A DNA stretch of 64,000 bases from Brevundimonas sp. (GCA_016742215.1 JACVCC010000002.1:1-64000), one strand, 5' to 3'; numbered from the stretch's first letter, positions 34,938 through 44,292 are shown. Made by a program: numbers and translations. The notes: generated by a model from the sequence alone, not told the origin.

Positions 34938-36776
34938 ATGATCGACCGTCGCCGCCTGCTCCTGTCGTCCGCCGCCGCCGCCGGTGCGGCCGCCGCCGGC
35001 TCCGCCCTGGCCGCGCCGCGGGGGCTCCCGCAGTCCGGGGGCGGGGCGAAGGTCACGGCCCTGCTGGACCGGATGATGGCCGAGTTCCTCGCCCATTCGC
35101 CGGAGTTCATGACGACCCTCGGCCTCGACACCGGCCCCTCCGCCGCCGTCCGCTCGCGGCTGGACGACCGATCACAGGCCTTCATCGACACGGCCCATTC
35201 CGCCTACCGCGGCTATGGCGCGGAGCTGGCGACGGTCGACCGGACGGCCCTGTCCGGCATGGACGCGGTCAACTACGACACGACCAAATTCCTGATCGAC
35301 GGCGCCGCGCTCGCGGACCGCTTCGACTACGGCGCCCAGGCGGTGATCGGCGGCGCGGCTCCCTATGTCGTCAGCCAGCTGACCGGCGCCTATATGGGCG
35401 TCCCGCAGTTCCTCGACACCCAGCACCAGATCCGCAACGCCGACGACGCCGGTACCTATCTGGATCGCCTGCAGGCCTTCGCCGGCGTGCTGGACGTCGA
35501 GACCGACCGCGTCCGCGCCGATTTCGCCAGGGGCGTCGTGCCGCCTGACTTCATCCTGCGCCGCACCGGCGAACAGTTCGCTGCGGCGCTGGGCGTTTCG
35601 CCGGCCGAGTCCGGCATGACCGAATCCCTCGTCCGCCGGGCGCGCGAGGCCAATGTGCCGGGCGACTGGGCTGCCCGGGCTGAGGCCATTGTCCGCGACG
35701 CCGTCTATCCGGCCATGCGCCGTCAGGCCGAGGTGATCGCCGCCGCCCTGCCGGGCGCGAAGTCCGACGCCGGCTGCTGGCGCCTGCCTGACGGCGAGGC
35801 CTACTACCGCTACGGGGTCCTCAGCTACACGACCACCGACATGGACGGCGACGAGATCCATCGCGTCGGTCAGGAGCAGGTCGCAGAGCTGTCGGCCCGC
35901 GCCGACGAAATCCTCAAGGCGCAGGGGCTGACCCAGGGCTCGATCGGCGAGCGGATCGCCTCGGTCGGCCAGCGCCCGGATCAGCTCTACCCCAACACCG
36001 ATGAGGGCAAGGCCCAGCTGATCTCCGACCTCAACGCCCAGATGGCGGCCATGCAGACGCGCTTGCCCGAGGCCTTCGGCGTCCTGCCGCGCGCCACCGT
36101 CGAGATCCGCCGTGTCCCCGTCGCCATCGAGGCCGGCGCGCCGGGCGGCAGCTACCAGATGCCTTCGCTCGATGGTTCGCGCCCGGGCGTCTACTACATC
36201 AACCTGCGCGACACGGCCGAATGGCCGCGCTTCACCCTGCCGACCCTGACCTATCACGAGGCGTCGCCGGGCCATCATTTCCAGATCTGCATCGCGCTGG
36301 AGACCGACGGCATCCCGACCCTGCGCAAGATGCCGCTCTTCTCGGGCTACACCGAGGGCTGGGGTCTCTATGCCGAGCAGCTGGCGGACGAGATGGGTGT
36401 CTATGCCGACGACCCGTGGGGCCAGCTCGGCTATCTGCAGTCCTTCATGTTCCGCGCCGCCCGTCTGGTCGCCGACTCCGGCCTGCACCACAAGCGCTGG
36501 AGCCGCGAGCAGGCGGTCCGCTACATGGTCGAGACCCTCGGCGACGCCGAGACGACCATGACCACCGAGATCGAACGCTACTGCGTCTGGCCGGGTCAGG
36601 CCTGCAGCTACAAGCTGGGCCACACCGTCTGGGACCGCATCCGCGAACGGGCGAAGACGACCATGGGCGACCGCTTTGACATCCGCGGCTTCCACGACAC
36701 CGGTCTGGCCGCCGGCGCCATCCCGCTGCAGGTGCTTGAGCGGGTCATCGACGACTGGGCCGCCGGCCGCGCCTGA
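34938..36776 (+). CDS. Exported DUF885 metallopeptidase-like protein, first copy
   Basis: 612 residues. A Tat-type signal (MIDRRRLLLSSAAAAG) leads to an alanine-rich cleavage region near residue 32. The DUF885 domain fills the rest. The metal-binding pattern HEASPGHH starts at H440 and is followed by EGWGLYAE at E473, the spacing expected for a gluzincin-type zinc site. Relatives include dipeptide-releasing carboxypeptidase-like enzymes, but the substrate here is unknown. GGAGG precedes the ATG. The gene is 29 bases before a second copy of the same family. Confidence 0.8.
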   Translation: MIDRRRLLLSSAAAAGAAAAGSALAAPRGLPQSGGGAKVTALLDRMMAEFLAHSPEFMTTLGLDTGPSAAVRSRLDDRSQAFIDTAHSAYRGYGAELATVDRTALSGMDAVNYDTTKFLIDGAALADRFDYGAQAVIGGAAPYVVSQLTGAYMGVPQFLDTQHQIRNADDAGTYLDRLQAFAGVLDVETDRVRADFARGVVPPDFILRRTGEQFAAALGVSPAESGMTESLVRRAREANVPGDWAARAEAIVRDAVYPAMRRQAEVIAAALPGAKSDAGCWRLPDGEAYYRYGVLSYTTTDMDGDEIHRVGQEQVAELSARADEILKAQGLTQGSIGERIASVGQRPDQLYPNTDEGKAQLISDLNAQMAAMQTRLPEAFGVLPRATVEIRRVPVAIEAGAPGGSYQMPSLDGSRPGVYYINLRDTAEWPRFTLPTLTYHEASPGHHFQICIALETDGIPTLRKMPLFSGYTEGWGLYAEQLADEMGVYADDPWGQLGYLQSFMFRAARLVADSGLHHKRWSREQAVRYMVETLGDAETTMTTEIERYCVWPGQACSYKLGHTVWDRIRERAKTTMGDRFDIRGFHDTGLAAGAIPLQVLERVIDDWAAGRA

Positions 36777-36805
36777 CCACCACAAGAGCCCGAGGGGAGG
36801 GACCC

Positions 36806-38614
36806 ATGATCGACCGCCGCCGCCTTCTGACCACCGCTGTCGCCGCCGGTGCGGGGCTCGCCCTCGGAGCCCCGGCCTCCGCCCGCCGGGATGCCGACGC
36901 CGAGCTCGACGCCATGCTTCAGGCCTGGTTCGATCAGGACATCGACAGCGCTCCGGAGACCGCGACCAACCTTGGCCTCGACCGTGGCGCCCGGGCCGGC
37001 CTGTCCTCGAAGCTGAGCGACCTCAGCGAGGCGGCGTGGCAGGCGGATCGCGCGAAGGCCGTCGAGCGACGCCGGGTCTTCCGGGCCTTCGGCGGCACGG
37101 AGGGCCTGTCGGAGGCCGGCAAGGTCAACCACGCCGTCGCCGACTTCCGCACCGAGACTGCGGCGACCGGCGCCGGCTTCGACTATGGCTCGGTCATGGG
37201 CGGCGGCCGCATGGGCCCCTATGTCGTCAACCAGCTCAGCGGCGCCTACTTCTCCGTTCCCGACTTCCTCGACAACCAGCACAGGGTCGAGGACGCGGCC
37301 GGCGCCGATGCCTTCCTCGCCCGCCTGTCGGCCTTCGGTCCGGCGCTGGACGACGAGACGGCCCGCATCCGCAGCGACGCCGGCAAGGGGGTCATCCCGC
37401 CCGACTTCGTCATCGACCTGACGACCCGCCAGCTGTCGGCCCTCGCCGCCCAGCCGGGCGCCGAGATGGCCATGGTCCGCTCGCTGGTGCGCAAGGCCGC
37501 GGCCATCGGCGCGGCCGGCTACGGCGACCGCGCCGCCCGGATCGTCGAGACCGAGGTCAAGCCGGCCCTGGCCCGGCAGATCGGCGCCCTCGAGGCGCTC
37601 CGTCCGCAAGCCGTGCATGAGGCCGGTGTCGTCCAGCGCCTGCCCGACGGCGAGGCCTTCTACGCCCACGTCCTGAAGCACTGGACCACCACGACCCTGA
37701 CCGCCGACGAGATCCACGCCATCGGCGTGGAGCAGGTGGCGGAGATCTCGGCCAGCATCGACACCATCCTGAAATCGCAGGGCATGACGCAGGGCACGGT
37801 CGGGGAACGGATCGACGCCATGAACAAGGACCCGGCCCAGCTCTGGGGTGAGACCGACGCCGACAAGGTCGAGCTGATCGCCTCGCTGAACCGGCAGGTG
37901 CAGGCGCTTCAGCCCCTGTTGCCGCGTGTCTTCGGCCGCCTGCCGCGCGCCGCCGTCGAGGTCCGCCGCGTGCCGCCCGCGATCGAGGCCGGCGCCCCGG
38001 GCGGATACTACCAAGGCCCGCCGCTGGATGGCTCGCGGCCGGGCGCCTACTACATCAATCTGCGCGAGACGAAGAACTGGCCCAAGTTCTCGCTCCCGAC
38101 CCTGACCTATCACGAGGCCTCGCCGGGGCATCACCTGCAGGTCGCCCTTCAACGCGAGACCGAGAGCCTGCCCCAGTATCGCCGCGCCAACGGCTTCTCC
38201 GCCTACAACGAGGGTTGGGCGCTCTACGCCGAGGCCGTGGCCGCCGACGATCTCGACGTCTACGCCGAAGACCCGCTGGGTCGCGTCGGCTTCCTGATGT
38301 CCTATCTGTTCCGGGCGGTCCGCCTTGTGGTCGACACGGGCATGCACGCGAAGGGCTGGAGCCGCGAACGGGCCGTCGACTACATGGCGGCCTCAGGGGC
38401 CAAGCCGATCGGCGCGGCCAACAGCGAGATCAACCGCTATGCCTCGATGCCGGGCCAAGCCTGCGCCTACAAGATCGGCCACACCGTCATCGCCCGCCTC
38501 CGCGCCGAACAGGCCGCACAAGCCGGCTTCGACCTGCGCGCCTTCCACGACAAGGTGCTCGTCAACGGCTCGGTGCCGCTGGCGGTGCTGGAGGACCTGA
38601 TCCGCCAGGGTTAG
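36806..38614 (+). CDS. Exported DUF885 metallopeptidase-like protein, second copy
   Basis: 602 residues. The Tat-type signal MIDRRRLLTTAVAAGAG matches that of the neighbouring copy, and the same metal pattern HEASPGHH (H436) and EGWALYAE is present. The two proteins align along their full length with many shared blocks (for example RPGxYYINLR and PTLTYHEASPGHH), so they arose by tandem duplication and have since diverged. AGGGGAGGG lies before the ATG. The stop overlaps the convergent lysR stop by 4 bases. Confidence 0.8.
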   Translation: MIDRRRLLTTAVAAGAGLALGAPASARRDADAELDAMLQAWFDQDIDSAPETATNLGLDRGARAGLSSKLSDLSEAAWQADRAKAVERRRVFRAFGGTEGLSEAGKVNHAVADFRTETAATGAGFDYGSVMGGGRMGPYVVNQLSGAYFSVPDFLDNQHRVEDAAGADAFLARLSAFGPALDDETARIRSDAGKGVIPPDFVIDLTTRQLSALAAQPGAEMAMVRSLVRKAAAIGAAGYGDRAARIVETEVKPALARQIGALEALRPQAVHEAGVVQRLPDGEAFYAHVLKHWTTTTLTADEIHAIGVEQVAEISASIDTILKSQGMTQGTVGERIDAMNKDPAQLWGETDADKVELIASLNRQVQALQPLLPRVFGRLPRAAVEVRRVPPAIEAGAPGGYYQGPPLDGSRPGAYYINLRETKNWPKFSLPTLTYHEASPGHHLQVALQRETESLPQYRRANGFSAYNEGWALYAEAVAADDLDVYAEDPLGRVGFLMSYLFRAVRLVVDTGMHAKGWSRERAVDYMAASGAKPIGAANSEINRYASMPGQACAYKIGHTVIARLRAEQAAQAGFDLRAFHDKVLVNGSVPLAVLEDLIRQG

Positions 38615-39567
38615 GGGCGCGGCGCCTTCGCCGTCTCCGCCGTCCGCGCCTCATTGCCGGCGCGGGCGGAGATCACCGCTGGATCCGCATCCGCCTGCGC
38701 CATCAGCCAGTCGCGGAAGCGTTTGATCTTGGGCGACCGTCGCCGGCCTTCGGGCCAGACGAGGTAATAGCCGGTATGGAAGGAGACCATCTCCTCGAAC
38801 GGCCGGACCAGCAGGCCGGCCGCGATCTCCCGCGCAAACAGGATGGGTGACGCCAGAGCCACGCCCTGGTCTCCCAGCGCCGCCGCGACCTCCAGCACCT
38901 GATAGTCGGCGGTCAGGCGGGTCGACTGCTTGCGGCCCTCGCTGCTCAGGCCCAGTGCGGCGAACCAGACGGCCCATTCCTTCTCCAGACCGATGCGGGG
39001 CGCCTCGATCAGGTCGGCCGGGGTCTTCAGCTCCAGCCGCTCGGCCATCGCCGGGCTGCACAGGGGCGTGAACACGCTGGGCATGACCAACTGGCTCTCC
39101 AGCCCCGGCCAGTCGCCATGACCCGAGCGCATACCGATGTCGAAGCCTTCGCGGTTGAGGTCCAGCAGCGCGGGATTGGTGTCCAGCCGCACCGCCAGTC
39201 CGGGGTTGGCCAGCTGGAAGGCGCCCAGCCTCGGCGCCAGCCACTGCGTCGCCAGCGTCGCGAGGGTCGTCACCGACAGGATGTGTTCGTCCGCCTCGGT
39301 CAGGTCGGTGATGGCCCGGCGCAGCAGGGTGATGGCCTCGGTCGAGGCGCTGGACAGGCGCTCGCCGGCCTCGGTCGGCTGCACCTCACGCGGAAGGCGC
39401 CGGAACAGGCTCTGGCCCAGTCGGCCTTCCAGGGCCTTTATCTGCCAGCTGACCGCCGCCTGGGTCATGCCCAGCTCTTCGGCGGCGCGCGTGAAGCTCT
39501 TCAGCCGCGCGGCGGCCTCGAACACGCGAATGGAGGCGAGGGGGATGCCAGCGAGCGGATCGGCCAT
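38611..39567 (-). CDS. LysR family transcriptional regulator, GcvA-like
   Basis: 318 residues. The N-terminal wHTH reads VFEAAARLKSFTRAAEEL then GMTQAAVSWQIKALEGRLG, with LFRRLPREVQPTEAG, the GcvA-like subgroup pattern. The effector domain follows to about residue 295, then a polar tail. It is divergent from a 43-residue open frame, which it may regulate, as LysR proteins often control the adjacent gene. The effector is unknown. Confidence 0.85.
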   Translation of the reverse strand: MADPLAGIPLASIRVFEAAARLKSFTRAAEELGMTQAAVSWQIKALEGRLGQSLFRRLPREVQPTEAGERLSSASTEAITLLRRAITDLTEADEHILSVTTLATLATQWLAPRLGAFQLANPGLAVRLDTNPALLDLNREGFDIGMRSGHGDWPGLESQLVMPSVFTPLCSPAMAERLELKTPADLIEAPRIGLEKEWAVWFAALGLSSEGRKQSTRLTADYQVLEVAAALGDQGVALASPILFAREIAAGLLVRPFEEMVSFHTGYYLVWPEGRRRSPKIKRFRDWLMAQADADPAVISARAGNEARTAETAKAPRP

Positions 39568-39666
39568 AAGCGAACCTTATGATGAGGTCCGACAATCTGG
39601 TTTGTTCCTCGCGACTGTCAAGCCGATGATCGTCCCTGTCACCAACGCCAACCAGAGGAGACCGGT

Positions 39667-39798
39667 ATGGAAGAGCTGCATCGTACGCATAAGGAACCCG
39701 CATGGGGTTGGATGTCGGTGCTTGAGGACTGGCGTCGCAGCCGCACGCGTCGCCGTCTGCGCGCCGTCGCGGGCCAGTTCACGCCCGCCGCTCGCTAG
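39667..39798 (+). CDS. Small basic protein, DUF1127-like (43 aa)
   Basis: The ATG at 39667 is preceded by AGAGGAGA. The product, starting MEELHRTHKEPAWGW, has an arginine-rich helix LEDWRRSRTRRRLRAVAGQF resembling the DUF1127 core but without the usual C-terminal LLxDIG part. DUF1127 proteins are small, stress-linked and sometimes RNA-associated in alphaproteobacteria; assignment here is tentative. Divergent from the GcvA-like regulator, a frequent arrangement for such genes. Confidence 0.6.
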   Translation: MEELHRTHKEPAWGWMSVLEDWRRSRTRRRLRAVAGQFTPAAR

Positions 39799-39881
39799 TC
39801 GCGGTTCCGGAGATCCGATCGTTCGCAGGCGAATTTCCCTTCCCCCGCAGCGATCGTCGGCCCTCCCCGAAGGGGCCGTGG

Positions 39882-39915
39882 CCCGGTCCCGGAGTCTCCT
39901 GCTCCCGGGGCCGGG
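39882..39915. terminator. GC-rich hairpin between convergent genes
   Basis: CCCGGTCCCGGAG (39882-39894) pairs with CTCCCGGGGCCGGG (39902-39915), with one bulge and one G-T pair. It sits between the small gene ending at 39798 and the leftward DUF1176 gene ending at 39934. No U-tract is seen on either side, so terminator function is inferred. Confidence 0.45.
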
Positions 39916-39933
39916 TCGAGCCGTGTCCGGCGC

Positions 39934-41091
39934 CTAGCCTGCGGTTCGCCAGAAGGTCGGCCAGTGATCCGGACCCATGCCCCAGCAGTCACCCATGCTT
40001 CGCTCCTCCGTCAGGGCGAAGGCCGTGCCGGTCCATGTCCAGGTGGTGATCGTGCCGCAGTCACCCAGACCCCGGCCGCGGGGGAAGACCGTCAGCGTCT
40101 GCGCCGCCGTGTCATAGATCGGGTTCACCAGCCACGGGCCTTCGCCCCCGATGTCGCCTTCGCGACGCGGCTCGCGCTCGGGCAGGGCGGCGGGGCGGGG
40201 ATTGGCGCCGTTCAGGCCGGTCAGGAACAGCTTGTAGGTGGCATTGTAGGCCCCGCTGCCGCAAGGGATACCCCAGAGTTCGGTGTTGGCTGACAGCTTC
40301 ACCGCAAGAATGGCGGCGTTGAGCGTCGGGTTGCCCTCGGCGCGACACTCCCGGACATCGGCCCGACTTTCGAGAGAGGCCGGCACGGCCAGCTTGGGCG
40401 GGTCGTTCTCCATCGGATTGGCTGCACCGCGGAAGGCGCCCTGATCGACCGCCCTCGCCGGCGTGACGCGGGGCAGGGGCGGAGCGGTCGGTACGGAGGT
40501 GTCCGGACGGGCGCCGCGTCGCATCAGGGCGCTGGTCGTCTCCAGGCGGCCCTGCCGTTCGTCGATCCAGAGGAAGGCCGCTGCCGCGCCGGTGGCGGGG
40601 ATCGCCTCCGTTCGCGAGCTGCTGCTCAAGGCGATGGTCTTGGCCTGGGCGATCGCCGAGATGATCCGACGCATCCTCTCCGCATGATCCTGGGCGTTCG
40701 CAGCGTTCTCGGGGCCTGCCCGAAGTTGTTGCCGCCGGCCGTCGACCAAAAGGCTCAGGTCTGAAGAATCGTCGCCGATCTCGCCCAAGGCCCAGCTGCC
40801 CGTCTCGATGCTCGGGACCTGACCGGGACCGGGCTGGATCGCGATCCGCAGCCAGCCCCCGTCGCCGCCGGTCCAGGCCACACACGCATTGCCGTTGTCA
40901 CAGACCACGCGCCAGTCCCGGAATGTCCGGTTCTCTGTCTGCATTGCCGGAGCGGCCGCAGCCTGGGTGACCGCCAGCTGGTCCGGCGCACCGGGGGCCG
41001 AGGCGACGTTGTCCGCCTTCTCAGGCGCGGACTCCCGTCCGCAGGCGGTCAGGGCAAGGGCGGCGGTGGTCGCAAGGATCAGGGTTCGCAT
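39934..41091 (-). CDS. DUF1176 family lipoprotein
   Basis: 385 residues from ATG 41091. The signal MRTLILATTAALALTAC ends in a lipobox with a cysteine at about residue 17. The DUF1176 region covers FRDWRVVCDNGNACVAWTGG near residue 57 and the C-terminal GDCGTITTWTWTGTAFALTE, with conserved cysteines probably forming disulfides in the periplasm. Function is unknown. The upstream open frame carries no similarity, which fixes the start. Confidence 0.78.
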   Translation of the reverse strand: MRTLILATTAALALTACGRESAPEKADNVASAPGAPDQLAVTQAAAAPAMQTENRTFRDWRVVCDNGNACVAWTGGDGGWLRIAIQPGPGQVPSIETGSWALGEIGDDSSDLSLLVDGRRQQLRAGPENAANAQDHAERMRRIISAIAQAKTIALSSSSRTEAIPATGAAAAFLWIDERQGRLETTSALMRRGARPDTSVPTAPPLPRVTPARAVDQGAFRGAANPMENDPPKLAVPASLESRADVRECRAEGNPTLNAAILAVKLSANTELWGIPCGSGAYNATYKLFLTGLNGANPRPAALPEREPRREGDIGGEGPWLVNPIYDTAAQTLTVFPRGRGLGDCGTITTWTWTGTAFALTEERSMGDCWGMGPDHWPTFWRTAG

Positions 41092-41474
41092 CGTCGGTGT
41101 CCCCGGAAGGTCAGGCTTTGCGCAGGGCGGACGGCTTGTGGGCCGCCCGGGCTCCGGTCTTCGCACTCTCGACGATATACTCTGGATTGTCTTTCGATGC
41201 GGCGACCTTGTGATCCTGGATGTGCGTCGGCTTCGTCGCCTTGCGCACTACCTTGCCGGTGCTCGTGCCCTGGCTGTGTTCCCATTTCACCCGGTCGCCG
41301 GGCCTGAATGATCTTTCGGACATCGGCGCGGTCCTTTTTCTCCTGCCTGGTCTGAGCGAGCACGCGACGCATCAGTTCCGGATCCAGAAGTACGGGCGCC
41401 TCAAGGAAGGTCAGTATCCATTCCTCGATCAGACGGCTGGTCTCCGCGTCGGTCCGTTCATTCGCCCCGGTCAT
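41079..41474 (-). CDS. Possible hypothetical protein overlapping the DUF2945 gene
   Basis: An open frame of 131 residues. Its first 56 residues (TSRLIEEWILTFLEAPVLL, then DPELMRRVLAQTRQEKK) look like a real amphipathic protein with G/C-ending codons. The frame then runs through the whole DUF2945 gene in a different register, where its sequence looks like a shadow. Either the true protein is short and a frameshift or sequencing error removed its stop, or two genes overlap by 213 bases. The ATG at 41474 has no obvious ribosome binding site. Confidence 0.35.
   Translation of the reverse strand: MTGANERTDAETSRLIEEWILTFLEAPVLLDPELMRRVLAQTRQEKKDRADVRKIIQARRPGEMGTQPGHEHRQGSAQGDEADAHPGSQGRRIERQSRVYRRECEDRSPGGPQAVRPAQSLTFRGHRRCEP
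41111..41323 (-). CDS. DUF2945 (hypervirulence-associated TUDOR domain) protein
   Basis: 70 residues. RPGDRVKWEHSQGTSTGKV is the start of the DUF2945 TUDOR-like barrel, and the family's basic KVAASKDNPEYIVES follows. Such proteins occur widely in soil bacteria; their role is not established. The ATG at 41323 has AGGAGAAAAAGGA upstream. The coding region lies inside a longer open frame in another register (41079-41474). Confidence 0.78.
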   Translation of the reverse strand: MSERSFRPGDRVKWEHSQGTSTGKVVRKATKPTHIQDHKVAASKDNPEYIVESAKTGARAAHKPSALRKA

Positions 41475-41645
41475 ACAGTGCCAACCCGGCCCCATGCCGG
41501 AAGTTCAGCTTCACCGTGCGCGGCATTTTCGGGGCAGGGTAAACGGCGATAAGTTATGCACAGGGTCGTCGGACTTTGCGCACCGGCCTTGGGGGGCTAT
41601 ACCCCCGCCCGACCCTTTATTTCCCACACGTCAGAGGCAATCCGC

Positions 41646-42860
41646 ATGGCCAAGATCAAGGTCGCCAATCCCATCGTCGACATCGACGGCGACGAGATGA
41701 CCCGCATCATCTGGCAGATGATCAAGGACAAGCTGGTCTTCCCGTTCCTGGATCTCGAGCTGGACTACTACGACCTGGGCATGGAGCACCGCGACGCCAC
41801 CGACGATCAGGTGACGATCGACGCGGCCAAGGCCATCCAGAAGCACGGCGTCGGCGTGAAGTGCGCCACCATCACGCCGGACGAGGCCCGCGTGGCCGAG
41901 TTCGGTCTGAAGAAGATGTGGAAGTCGCCGAACGGCACCATCCGCAACATCCTCGGTGGCGTCGTCTTCCGCGAGCCGATCATCTGCTCGAACGTGCCGC
42001 GTCTGGTTCCGGGCTGGACCCAGCCGATCGTCGTCGGCCGTCACGCCTTCGGCGACCAGTACAAGGCCACCGACTTCCTGATGCCGGGCGCCGGCACCCT
42101 GTCGATCAAGTTCGTCGGCGACGACGGCCAGGTGATCGAGCACGAGGTGTTCAAGTCGCCGTCGGCCGGCGTGGCCATGGGCATGTACAACCTGGATGAC
42201 TCGATCCGCGACTTCGCGCACGCGTCGTTCAGCTACGGCCTGAACCGCAACTACCCGGTCTATCTGTCGACCAAGAACACGATCCTCAAGGCCTACGACG
42301 GTCGCTTCAAGGACATCTTCCAGGAAGTCTTCGACGCCCACTACGCCGACAAGTTCAAGGCCGCAGGCCTGACCTACGAACACCGCCTGATCGACGACAT
42401 GGTGGCCGCGGCCATCAAGTGGTCGGGCGGCTTCGTCTGGGCGTGCAAGAACTACGACGGCGACGTGCAGTCGGACGTCGTCGCCCAGGGCTTCGGCTCG
42501 CTGGGCCTGATGACCTCGGTCCTGATGACGCCGGACGGCAAGGTCATGGAAACCGAAGCCGCCCACGGCACCGTGACCCGTCACTTCCGCCAGCACCAGA
42601 AGGGCGAGGCCACCTCGACCAACTCGATCGCCTCGATCTTCGCCTGGACCCGTGGCTTCAAGCACCGCGCCAAGCTGGACGACAACGCCGAACTGGCCCG
42701 CTTCGCCGAGACGCTCGAGAAGGTCGTCGTCGACACCGTCGAGGCCGGCTTCATGACCAAGGATCTGGCGCTTCTGGTCGGCGACCAGCAGGGCTGGCTG
42801 ACCACCGAGGGCTTCCTCGACAAGGTCGCCGAGAACCTGACCAAGGAACTGGCGGCTTAA
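41646..42860 (+). CDS. icd: Isocitrate dehydrogenase (NADP+)
   Basis: 404 residues, the eukaryote-like homodimeric type. [20 protein letters not shown], the substrate loop [36 protein letters not shown] and the [14 protein letters not shown] block of the NADP enzyme are all present. It decarboxylates isocitrate to 2-oxoglutarate in the TCA cycle. AGAGGC lies before the ATG. The open frame extends upstream, but homology starts at 41646. It ends before a double hairpin. Confidence 0.97.
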   Translation: MAKIKVANPIVDIDGDEMTRIIWQMIKDKLVFPFLDLELDYYDLGMEHRDATDDQVTIDAAKAIQKHGVGVKCATITPDEARVAEFGLKKMWKSPNGTIRNILGGVVFREPIICSNVPRLVPGWTQPIVVGRHAFGDQYKATDFLMPGAGTLSIKFVGDDGQVIEHEVFKSPSAGVAMGMYNLDDSIRDFAHASFSYGLNRNYPVYLSTKNTILKAYDGRFKDIFQEVFDAHYADKFKAAGLTYEHRLIDDMVAAAIKWSGGFVWACKNYDGDVQSDVVAQGFGSLGLMTSVLMTPDGKVMETEAAHGTVTRHFRQHQKGEATSTNSIASIFAWTRGFKHRAKLDDNAELARFAETLEKVVVDTVEAGFMTKDLALLVGDQQGWLTTEGFLDKVAENLTKELAA

Positions 42861-42918
42861 TAAGGGGCGCAAGCGCTCGCGACGCGGTCGCTCGCTGCTT
42901 GAGCGCCGGGTCGCGTCG

Positions 42919-42996
42919 GGTCGAAAAGGCGGAGCCTTTTGACCGCGGCCCAAAAGGAATGGCCCGTCCGACTCGCGTCGGGCGGGCCTTCGCTTT
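42919..42996 (+). terminator. Double hairpin terminator after icd
   Basis: A first hairpin GTCGAAAAGGC-GGA-GCCTTTTGAC (about 42919-42943) is followed by GGCCCGTCCGAC (42961-42972), loop TCGC, and GTCGGGCGGGCC (42977-42988), then TTCGCTTT. The second stem has twelve pairs with one G-T. It lies 60-130 bases past the icd stop. Confidence 0.75.
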
Positions 42997-43046
42997 GAAG
43001 AGGCCCATGTCTGTGCATTGATAGTGCGGTTAACGGGAGACGACGC

Positions 43047-43643
43047 GTGAAGGTCATCGGAAATCTGCTGCTGCTGGCGGTCATCGCCGCAGTGATCAGC
43101 TTCTTCGCCGCACCGGCCGTGGCCTTCTTCGCCATACGCTCGGCGGCGGACGCCAGCGACACCGCCGCCCTGACCCGACTGGTCGACTATGCCGAGGTGC
43201 GCCAGTCGCTGCGGCCACAGCTGACCGGCAACGCCGCCGCCATAGCGCCGGCTCCATCCTTCCTCGAAGACCCGATCGGCGCGGTTCGTCGCCAGTTCGA
43301 GCAGGCTGCGCCCGTCGTCGGCCCGACGCCGGATATCTATCTGACCCCTGCCGCGCTGGCTGCCCTGACGCGAGGCGAGGGGCGCTACGCTGCGCAGCGC
43401 ACGACGGCGACGACCGCCGAGGCGGAGCGCTCCAATCCCTTCCCTGAGCCGGTATTCTGGGGCGTGAACCGCGCCCGCATGGCCGTGACCGACGAGGGCG
43501 GCTCGCAGACCATCTTCACCTTCGAGCGCCGGGGGCCCTTCGAGTGGCGGCTGGTCCACATCGGCCTGCCCGACGGCGTCGCCCCCGCGCCGTCGCCCGC
43601 TGTGGCCGCTCCGGCTGCGAAGAGCGGCCAGACCAGCCGCTGA
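43047..43643 (+). CDS. DUF2939 family protein, first copy
   Basis: 198 residues from a GTG start with CGGGAGA upstream. One N-terminal membrane helix (about 5-27) leads into the family core: AIRSAADASDTAALTRLVDY, EVRQSLRPQL, and the closing FTFERRGPFEWRLVHIGLP. The protein is probably anchored in the inner membrane facing the periplasm. Function unknown. A paralogue follows 79 bases downstream. Confidence 0.72.
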   Translation: MKVIGNLLLLAVIAAVISFFAAPAVAFFAIRSAADASDTAALTRLVDYAEVRQSLRPQLTGNAAAIAPAPSFLEDPIGAVRRQFEQAAPVVGPTPDIYLTPAALAALTRGEGRYAAQRTTATTAEAERSNPFPEPVFWGVNRARMAVTDEGGSQTIFTFERRGPFEWRLVHIGLPDGVAPAPSPAVAAPAAKSGQTSR

Positions 43644-43722
43644 TCGTCCGCCCACTGGCTAACGGGCTCGACTCGGGCAACCGTAGCGGCGGGGAAAGCG
43701 TTTCGGCGCTGAAGGGACATCT

Positions 43723-44292
43723 ATGAACAGCAAACTGCTGACCGGCATCGCCGTGGCGGCCGTCATCGCCGTCGTCGGCGCCTGGGCCGCGGCGCCGGTC
43801 TTCGCCGGGCAGGCGCTGATCCGCGCCGCCAAGGCGGGTGACGCCGACAAGCTGGAACAACTGGTCGACTTTCCGGCCCTGCGCGCGAGCATGAAGGATG
43901 AGCTGGGACGCGAGCTGGCCCGTCGCATCCGCGAAGACCCGCGCGTCGCCGACAGTGGCCTGGGCGGTCTGGGCTATGTGCTGGCGCCCATGGTTCTGTC
44001 CGGCGCGGTGGATACCCTGATCACCCCGGAAGTGGTCGCGCAGATGGTGACCACGGCCGAGGCGCCCGATCCGACCGACGATGAGACGCGCGAGCGTGAG
44101 CCTGACGCCGCCGACCGGCGCGACGACAGGGACATCCACCAGTCGTGGGGCTACCGCAACCTCGACCAGTTCGCCGTGACCCTGACCGACCGCGATCAGC
44201 CGGACCAGCATCTGGCGCTGATCCTCGAGCGTCGCGGCCTGTTCAACTGGAAGCTGGCGGCCATCGACCTTCAGGCGGATCAGGGGGCGTAA
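43723..44292 (+). CDS. DUF2939 family protein, second copy
   Basis: 189 residues. The layout matches the preceding gene: an N-terminal helix (residues 5-28), ALIRAAKAGDADKLEQLVDF, LRASMKDELGR and a C-terminal LILERRGLFNWKLAAIDL. The two copies share the ERRG-F-W-L ending and helix spacing, so they are tandem paralogues. A strongly charged insert (DDETREREPDAADRRDDRD) distinguishes this copy. Function unknown. Confidence 0.72.
   Translation: MNSKLLTGIAVAAVIAVVGAWAAAPVFAGQALIRAAKAGDADKLEQLVDFPALRASMKDELGRELARRIREDPRVADSGLGGLGYVLAPMVLSGAVDTLITPEVVAQMVTTAEAPDPTDDETREREPDAADRRDDRDIHQSWGYRNLDQFAVTLTDRDQPDQHLALILERRGLFNWKLAAIDLQADQGA

Noticed and set aside
42877-42918. Inverted repeats of CGCTCGCGACG type just after icd as a separate RNA gene
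   Set aside because: Short, GC-rich and adjoining a double terminator; no promoter or conserved structure supports an independent RNA.
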